From Buddleja alternifolia (taxonomy: Eukaryota > Streptophyta > Magnoliopsida > Lamiales > Scrophulariaceae): a DNA stretch of 64,000 nt. The stretch is from assembly GCA_019426215.1 (NCBI GenBank), contig CM033396.1, positions 34,400,503-34,464,502 on the forward strand, read 5' to 3'. This document shows, in pieces, positions 57,837 to 64,000 of this stretch. Numbering within the stretch: position 1 is the first letter of the stretch; the number at the start of each line of letters is the position of its first letter. The notes beneath the pieces were generated by a model. That model saw only the letters and a program-made list of their open reading frames with translations. It did not search any database and was not told the origin of the DNA. The translations under genes were made by a program, and so were the position numbers.

Positions 57837-59595
57837 TGTTGGTCCCAAGTGGTATACGAAAGGGTTTAGAAGGGGGGGGGGTTGAATAGACCCTGAAGTC
57901 TTTTTCGACTTCTTAAAAATTCGTATCACTTTGAAGTATTTGAACGCTTGACAAGTTTAAGCGCTGGATGTGACGCTTGAGAAACGTTAACTTAGACTCG
58001 GTGATTTCAACGCTTACCAAAGTAGGGCAGAGTTTAGTCACTAAATCAGAGTTAGCACAGCGGAAGTATTTTATAGCTTAGCGTTCGGTTAATTAATCGA
58101 AAGTAGTCGCTTAGTTGTTTTACGACTTTATCAGAATGTATGCAGTATGAATAGTAAAGCAGTAAAACAATGAATGCTTAAAGAGGTAAATGACACAAGA
58201 TATTTGTAAGGTTCACTGGGTGATGTAATCCCAGCTACGTCCTTCTTCTCCTTTTATCAGGGAGGTTTTTCCACTATGATGATTATCGAAGAGTCACACA
58301 GAGACTTCTACAAGATAGAGGGAGATTGGATATGATCTTGGAACTCCTTGGTCACACAGATTTCAGCTCCACTAAAGATCTTCTATCCCCTTGCTTCTTT
58401 CACTCAGAAATGGTGCAAGTTACTCTTGATCTCGAAACTCCTTGGTCACACAGATTTCAGCTCCAATAGAGATCAACTTCAACAAGCTTCTTTTACACAA
58501 AAATATTGCTTGCAAGTCAACCAGCTTTCTCACTCAGATGAAAGGTGTTGATGGTTTTGGTCACGGGTTTGTTTGTTTTTGGAAAGTTCAAACAACTTGG
58601 GGATATCTCAATGGTAGTATAGGTTCTTCTTAAAAAGATATTTGAGATATGGGTGACTGTCACTGGAATATTTGTGAAAAGCTTATATGGATATTTGGCT
58701 ATGATTTTTAGTAAGCTTTTCTTTCAACAAAGTAGGTAATTTTTTTTGTGTGCCAGTTTACTTGTTTGTTGAAAGAGCTATTTATAAGGTATTGGTGGTT
58801 TTTGTCCGTTTGACTCGGTTGGAGTCTCGTTTCCCCAAACATTCCTTGAGTTCAGACATTTCTAACTTTGGGTATATTTAATTGGTTAGGCATGGTCTTG
58901 GTTTCATAAATCTGACAGTCTAGGTCAAAGATATGGCTTGCCCATAAGTTATAGTGCTTATATTTTAATAGCACTTATCCGACTTTTAATGCATCTTGTC
59001 TTATTTCCGTTGGAAATAATTCGTCCGTTTGATTCATGCATTTTTAAGTCTTTGGATGGTTTTGGGTTTGAATTTTTCAGGTTACGTTCTTTGTAGGTTG
59101 TGTTGGTTTAACCTTTTTGGACGCTTGCTGAAGAGAATAGTTATTCTCGTGTATTGGACAGACGCTTGGACTGATCCTGACTTTCTTTTCTTTATTTCAG
59201 ACGCTTACTCTTCAATCTTGTCTTGATGGTCTCACTGAGAATTCCGTCATTTCACTTGATGTTGAGTATTCGGCCTGAGTTATCCATTCGTAGTTTGAGC
59301 ACTGGGATAATCCCTAAAGCGTTTGACGGACGCTTCAAGATATCTTTATCCATTGTAGCTTTAGACGCTTGATCTTCACCTTCATCACTTGGTAGACTCA
59401 CCCAGAATTTTCCTAAGTGTTTTAGTGTCACATACTTAGTCTAAAGAATTCTACAAAGATAAATACTATAAGCCTAAGATAAATAAGCTTTCAGGTACTT
59501 ATACATAACATTCTATGAAAGCTTTTACACTTTTCGGAGTCTAACAGGAAGTCCTATTTGTCATCATCAAAACATCTAATATGAAATTCCTAACA
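57837..59595 (-). repeat. Right outer LTR of element C (1759 bp)
   Basis: Collinear with 34981-36741 with only scattered differences (for example GGGTTTAG versus GGGTCTAG near the edge, TTTTTCAGG versus TTTTTCTGG). TATAAATA (complement of 58779-58786) marks the promoter position. Confidence 0.9.
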
Positions 59596-59600
59596 AAGAC

Positions 59601-60538
59601 GTCTACTTTCCTGTTGGCATCAAACCTCCTAACATTTGTTTGTTTTCCCTTGATACAGTTAACACATGCATCAAAATCATTGAAATTAAGGGGATCGAAA
59701 ATACCGTCAAACACAAGTCTCTCTATTCTCCTTTTGGAGATATGACCTAATCGCTTATGCCACAACGAAGTTGAATTCTCGTTGGTTAATTTTTGCTTAA
59801 CACCTCGAGTACTAACATGCAAGGATTCATCCAATGAGGCAATAGTATCTAACAAGTATAGATTATCATAAACCGACAAGGAACTAGATCCAACCAGTTT
59901 TGAATTATGAAAAAGATCAAATTTCTATTTTCAAAAGAACAAGAATAAGCAAATTTGTCTAATGCAGAAATAGAAATTAAATTTCGTCTAAAAGACAGTA
60001 CAATGAAAGTCTCAGTCAAATCCAAATAAAATCCCGTTCTAAGTAATAATCTAAAATGTCCTATTGCCTCTACTCCAGCCGTCTTGCCATCGCCAACATA
60101 GATGTGTCTTTCACCCTCACTGGGCTTTCGGCTCATGCAACCCTGCATGGACACACTGATGTGAGTTGTTGCACCTGAATCTATCCACCAAGTGTATCCA
60201 GGTACCGAAGTTAAATTAACCTCAGAACAAACCAAACTAAGAAGTATACCTTTCTTAGCACGCCAAGCGTGGTAGTTGCTACAATGCTTATTTATATGAT
60301 CGGGAGCCTTACAGAAGTAACAACCATCCTGAGTTTGTTCTTTTTGTTGTTTCTTCTGTGGTGCTTTATCCGCAGTGTCCTTATCCTTCTTTCTTTTGTT
60401 GATTTTCCTTTTGTCCTTAAAAGTGTTGGCTATATGAGCACTTTCAGTCTTCTCTTGCTTCAACCTTTCCTCTTCTTGGACATAGTGAGAGATGAGCTCA
60501 TTTAGGGACAATGAGTCCTTTTGACAGTTGTAGCTCAC
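59601..60538 (-). pseudogene. Element B gag end, protease and pre-integrase
   Basis: Minus strand. A 229-codon frame (60538-59849) carries a CCHC knuckle (CYFCKAPDHINKHC) and then the protease with an intact WWIDSGATTH motif. A shift leads into 59879-59601 with the pre-integrase HHCC region (LWHKRLGHISKRR, CVNCIKGKQ). The frame stops where element C begins; the core continues at 34975. Confidence 0.85.
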
Positions 60539-60542
60539 CTTA

Positions 60543-61168
60543 AACTAACTGAACTATGCCGGAAGAGAAATTAAAACCAGATGCACTAACGAGTCATCGG
60601 ATAAATCCAACTTGAGTGCTTTAAGTTTTGAAGCAAGATGAGACATCTCCATGATGTACTCCCTTAAGTTCCCAGTGCCCTTATACCTTATAGAGATAAG
60701 GTTTGCCAAGAGTGTACTAGTTTCAGCCTTTTCATTCTTAGCAAACCTTTTCTTGAGATCATCAAGGAACTCCTTTGTCGTATTCACCTTTTCAGACATA
60801 GTTCCCTTGAATGCTTCTGGGATGGCATGCTTTAGATTTATGTGATTGGACTTCTCTCACTTTTCCATCTCCCTCTTAGCATCAGAGGTACTCTCAGTAG
60901 TGAGATCAGCGGGTTTAGGAAGTTTGAACGCAAGGTCTAGATGCATGACTCCGAGAGTGATCAACAAACTCTCGTGCCATGCCTTAAAATTTGTGCCATT
61001 CAACATAGGTATGGAATTTATACTAGCAGAGATATTTGTAGCAGAACCAGAAACTGAACATAGAGCATACAAATAATAAAACAAACTCACATAAGTACCA
61101 AAACATAAACATATAACATCAAATAAAGGCAAAACCCCATCACAAGATACTAGGCACAACACTAACAT
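60543..61168 (-). pseudogene. Element B gag N-terminal part
   Basis: Minus strand. MLNGTNFKAWHESLL (about 61010) opens the copia gag domain. It continues through LKHAIPEAFKGT, after a stop at about 60857, into a frame at 60799-60554 (FLDDLKKRFAKNE, MSHLASKLKAL), with a further stop before 60543. The upstream codons to 61168 are probably leader read-through. Confidence 0.75.
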
Positions 61169-61918
61169 TTAGTCCTTGGACAGAAACATAAATTTGTAAG
61201 TGGTATTCTTGTCGTAGTAATCAAATATTAGCGATAAGTCATGTCAAACAATTGATCTTCCTTTGGGCAGATCCATTGTTCACATATAAACCGAATAATC
61301 GCCACATATTTATCACCACAAGTACATAAAAAAACTCAATTAAGCAATGACCTTCCTTTGGGCCGATCACATACTCCCATAGATTATACACACAAAACCT
61401 TTTAACATCCAAAATCGAGTTGATCTCCACAAGCAAGGTTACTTTGGCAACATCTTGTTTCAATTAAATCAATTTCAAACGTTATACATCTCAAAAGAGA
61501 CAATAGAGCCAATATTTGAATCCAAATTCTACCCCAGAGTATGCTATCAACCTTAGAACCGTACGCGCAGTGGTGCTCCCGAATTTTTTTTTTTTTTGAA
61601 ACCCTAATTTCAGCAGCGCGTCCATGCGAATTTCTGGAACATTTTCGCATCTAAAGTCCGAAAATTGCCAAAATTATTCAACCAAATTAAATCCTTAACA
61701 TCATATATCCATATAACGCATCAAAACATGTAAATCAGATCACAAAACTTCTTAATTCACATGGATTTATACGAAATATACAAAGAACAACCAAAAAAAG
61801 AAAATCAAATAGATCTTGAATTTAATTCTACTATATTCGGAATAATTAAATTCAAGATGCACATACAAATCATCAAGAAGCGAAAAAAATAACGATTCTT
61901 AATGATTAAACATGATCT

Positions 61919-61930
61919 GCTCTGATACCA
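61919..61930 (-). promoter_or_regulatory. Primer-binding site of element B
   Basis: The complement reads TGGTATCAGAGC, the initiator tRNA-Met site, two bases from the LTR at 61933. Between it and gag lies a non-coding leader of about 750 bp. Confidence 0.9.
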
Positions 61931-61932
61931 CT

Positions 61933-62426
61933 TGTTGGAACTAAATTTTAACCGGTGAGATCCTTCACCAATCCTAAGAACGTTCATGTTCAATAATAAA
62001 GAATCAAAGAACGAAAAGCGGAAGCGTACTTGAATCAGCCATATCAGATTAATTCTTGAATTCTTGAGTCTTTGCGGTTGGTCTTCCAAATCAATACGCA
62101 GTTCTTTGAGTTTCTCTTGGAGTCTCTCAATTCTCTCTGAAGATGGGGAACAGAAGAATATAACGATATGTATGATTTGTGGACCACAACCCTTTTATAA
62201 TAAGTTATTATTCTTATTTTCAATTTAGCCCATCATAAAAGAGAAAATAAATAATTGGCTTCTACACAAAATATTCTATAAAATCCCATACTTTCCTTAA
62301 TAGCTTTAGAACCCAAAATACCATATATCTTAATTGATCAAATAATCTTGGCTCAATTAATATGATGACTATTAATACACGACTTTCACATATTGCCCAT
62401 ATATAGATTGGATTCTAAATCCAACA
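61933..62426 (-). repeat. 5' LTR of element B
   Basis: Collinear with 31469-31960 with frequent substitutions and small indels. It ends AAATCCAACA before the TAGAA duplication. Confidence 0.88.
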
Positions 62427-62431
62427 TAGAA

Positions 62432-63584
62432 CAGCAGAACGAACGAATAAAACTTTGAATGAACGGGCTAGGAGCATGAGGATTCACTCCGAATAGCCAA
62501 AGATATTTTAGGCTGATGTAGTGAGCACCACGGCTTATCTCATAAACCGAGGACCTTTAGTGCCATTATACTTTAAAATTATAGAGGAGGTTTGGTCTGG
62601 AAAGGAGGTAACTTTATCGCACTTAAATTTTTTTGGTTGTTTATCTTATGTTTTGCGTAGTTCTGATGATAAGGATAAGTTGTATCCTAAAGCAGATAAG
62701 TGCTTCTTTATCGGTTATGGAAGAGAGAGTTTTGGTTACCGAATCCCAGGATTACCAAAACAACAAAGTCATAAGGTATAAGGATGTCATTTTCAACGAG
62801 AAGGTGCTTTACAAGGATTGACTTGGGGATGAAGCTGAGGATATTGTGAAACTGAAAATGATATTGGAAGAGGTCACTCTAGAAGATGTTGCTAGAAATG
62901 GAACTGAAACTAGAATTGAGGAAGAACCAGAGACTCCGCAACCTATCTTGAGGAGATCAAGCGGGACTCCTAAACCAAACATGAGGTATTTTCCTTCCTT
63001 ATACTATTTACTTTTGACGGATTCGGGTGAGCCCAAGTCATATAAGGAGACGATGGGTGTAGGAGATTCTCTCAAGTGGGAGCTAGCCATGAAAGATGAG
63101 ATGAGCTCACTTGAGAGAAATATGACTTGGAGGTTGACTAAGTTTCCGGAGGGGAAACAGGCTTTGCAAAACAAGTGGGTTTTCGGGTTAAGGATGATCC
63201 TGATGGTAGTAAGAGGTACATGGAGAGGTTAGTAGTCAAAGGATTTCAACAGAAGGAAGGTATTGACTACACTGAAAGTTTTTAGCCGGTTGTTAAGTTG
63301 ACTACCATTAGGATGGTGTTGACCATTATTACTGCAGAGGATATCTTGAACAACTAGATGTGAAAACGGCGTTCCTACATGGAATTTGGAGGAGGATATT
63401 TATATTGTTCAATCGGAAGGTTTTCTGGAGAATTGGAAAGAGAATCTTGTATGCAAGGTAGAAAAAAGCTCCTAAGGATTTAAGCAGGCTCCAAGGCAAC
63501 AATATGAGAAATTTGACATCTCTATGGCTAGGAGTGGATTTACTAAGTGTTAAATGGTCCATTGTTTCTACTTTAAGAAGCTTA
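62432..63584 (+). pseudogene. Element A integrase end and RT start
   Basis: It continues the integrase of A (AER-x-N-K-T-L-N-E-R-A-R-S-M-R, TTAYLINRGP, FFGCLSYV). A linker follows with LRRSSGTPKPNMRY, then the RT start (W-ELAMKDEMSSLE, LQNKWVF) with shifts at about 63190 and stops at 63283 and 63356. A degraded KTAFLHG stretch follows near 63365. The frame is lost at 63584 where a MITE starts, so YVDD and RNase H are not in the window. Confidence 0.8.
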
Positions 63585-64000
63585 GGCTATGTATGGTTGT
63601 GTTTTTGAAAATAAATTTTGAGTTTTTTTTTGGAAAATGCGTTTTATAAAAATTCAAAATATTGACTTTTTTGGTTTGTTTGAATATCTTTTTAGGAATT
63701 GGTTGGGAGTAGTGTAGATGTGGTATAAAATTAATTTTTTAGTGAGATTTGATATGTAAAATGATTGAGTTAGTTATGAGTGTAATGATGATAGTGGACA
63801 AAAATTGGAATAATATTTAATTATAATAATTTAAATGTGTGTAATGATTTAATGTGAAATTATTATCTAAAGTATGATAATGTAAGAAAGAGAATGAGTT
63901 GGATGGTGGGGTAGTGTAATTAATGAAGAAATAGAGTATGAAATGATTGAAAGGATGAAATGATGTTAATTATATAGGAGAATGTGTAGTAGAATTTAAA
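63585..64000. mobile_element. MITE of the 25616 family, running off the window
   Basis: It begins GGCTATGTATGGTTGTGTTT directly after TTA (63582-63584). It shares AAATGATTGAGTTAGTTA and other words with 25740-25800. The right end is not in the window. Confidence 0.55.

Larger units (their letters stand above)
34981..59595 (-). mobile_element. Element C: SIRE/Maximus-type copia, tandem dimer LTR-body-LTR-body-LTR
   Basis: The outer LTRs (34981-36741 and 57837-59595) are almost identical, begin TGTTGGTCCC and end ATTCCTAACA. The duplication AAGAC lies outside both (34976-34980 and 59596-59600). A third, partial LTR lies at 47498-48532 and ends in the 23-N gap. Two bodies, each in the minus-strand order gag, pol, env-like, are at 36742-47497 and 48556-57836. 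Large LTRs, an AAAAAGGGGGAAAT polypurine tract, an iMet primer site and a long frame after pol are SIRE features. It is the youngest insertion in the nest. Confidence 0.9.
31469..62426 (-). mobile_element. Element B: Ty1/copia inserted in A, itself interrupted by C
   Basis: LTRs at 31469-31960 and 61933-62426 (about 492 and 494 bp) begin TGTTGGAAC and end AAATCCAACA. The duplication TAGAA flanks the whole (31464-31468 and 62427-62431). Coding is on the minus strand: gag, protease and pre-integrase at 61168-59601, then, after element C, the integrase core, RT and RNase H at 34975-32534. The LTRs show many more differences than those of C. All coding regions carry stops or shifts. Confidence 0.9.
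29250..63584 (+). mobile_element. Element A: Tnt1-like Ty1/copia, interrupted by B+C and truncated by a MITE
   Basis: A 5' LTR-like region (about 29250-29735) is followed by a degenerate primer-binding site (ACTAGTATTAATAGC, compare TGGTATTAGAGC), then gag, protease and the first part of integrase to 31468. The integrase resumes at 62432 after element B, and RT follows until 63584, where another MITE begins. The 3' end lies outside the window. Stops and shifts in every domain show it is old. Joining of the two halves is supported by the TAGAA duplication and by continuity of the TPQ-x-N...AER integrase motif. Confidence 0.85.

Noticed and set aside
36000..59300. Plus-strand open frames inside element C such as 38607-39014, 46760-47212 and 56997-57548
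   Set aside because: They are antisense to well-supported gag, pol and env-like coding on the minus strand and have no family features.

Overview
The window looks like a transposon-packed intergenic block of a plant nuclear genome, most likely a eudicot. It is AT-rich and full of microsatellites, MITEs, a tRNA-derived SINE, Ty1/copia elements with TGGTATCAGAGC primer-binding sites, a SIRE/Maximus-type copia element with an extra env-like reading frame, and a fragment of an endogenous pararetrovirus (Caulimoviridae). I found no convincing host gene, rRNA or functional tRNA. The species cannot be named from the sequence. Layout, left part (1-29.2 kb): an endogenous pararetrovirus fragment (about 780-3055) carries a coiled-coil protein frame and a coat-protein frame, both broken. 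A 391-bp hAT-type MITE (3499-3889) has a perfect 8-bp target duplication. A decayed 4.9-kb copia element (3989-8903) has 5-bp target duplications. Mostly anonymous AT-rich DNA follows, with a near-perfect 116-bp hairpin (13058-13173), a Mutator-like MITE (13368-14459) that itself holds a solo LTR (13411-13968), a second solo LTR (14904-15894), a SINE (16543-16733), and a 4.4-kb LTR element without pol (17107-21507) of the same family as the second solo LTR. Next come a foldback MITE (21677-22053), a remarkable 3-kb foldback built of tandem ~183-bp units and palindromic GAAGACG modules (22520-25501), and two more MITEs. Right part (29.2-63.6 kb): three nested insertion levels, each marked by its own target duplication. 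Element A, a Tnt1-like copia on the + strand, begins near 29.25 kb and is split in its integrase. Element B, a copia on the - strand (31469-62426, duplication TAGAA), sits in A and is split in its own integrase. Element C, a SIRE-type copia on the - strand (34981-59595, duplication AAGAC), sits in B. C is arranged as LTR-body-LTR-body-LTR with a single outer duplication pair. Its central LTR runs into a 23-N assembly gap, and by alignment to the first copy about 2.2 kb is missing there. At 63585 A is cut by another MITE that runs off the window. How the parts work together: each LTR element is meant to supply gag, protease, integrase, reverse transcriptase and RNase H in that order. Only pieces of C are still close to intact: gag of copy 2, RT-RNase H of copy 1 and most of the env-like frame of copy 1. 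The complementary pattern of frameshifts in the two C copies looks more like uncorrected single-base indels than like age, because the outer LTRs of C are almost identical. Relative age from nesting and visible LTR divergence is A > B > C. The main points for follow-up are the 3-kb foldback, the dimeric SIRE element with its gap, the AGCG-rich word usage through all of element C, the 49-bp-arm hairpin and the viral fragment.
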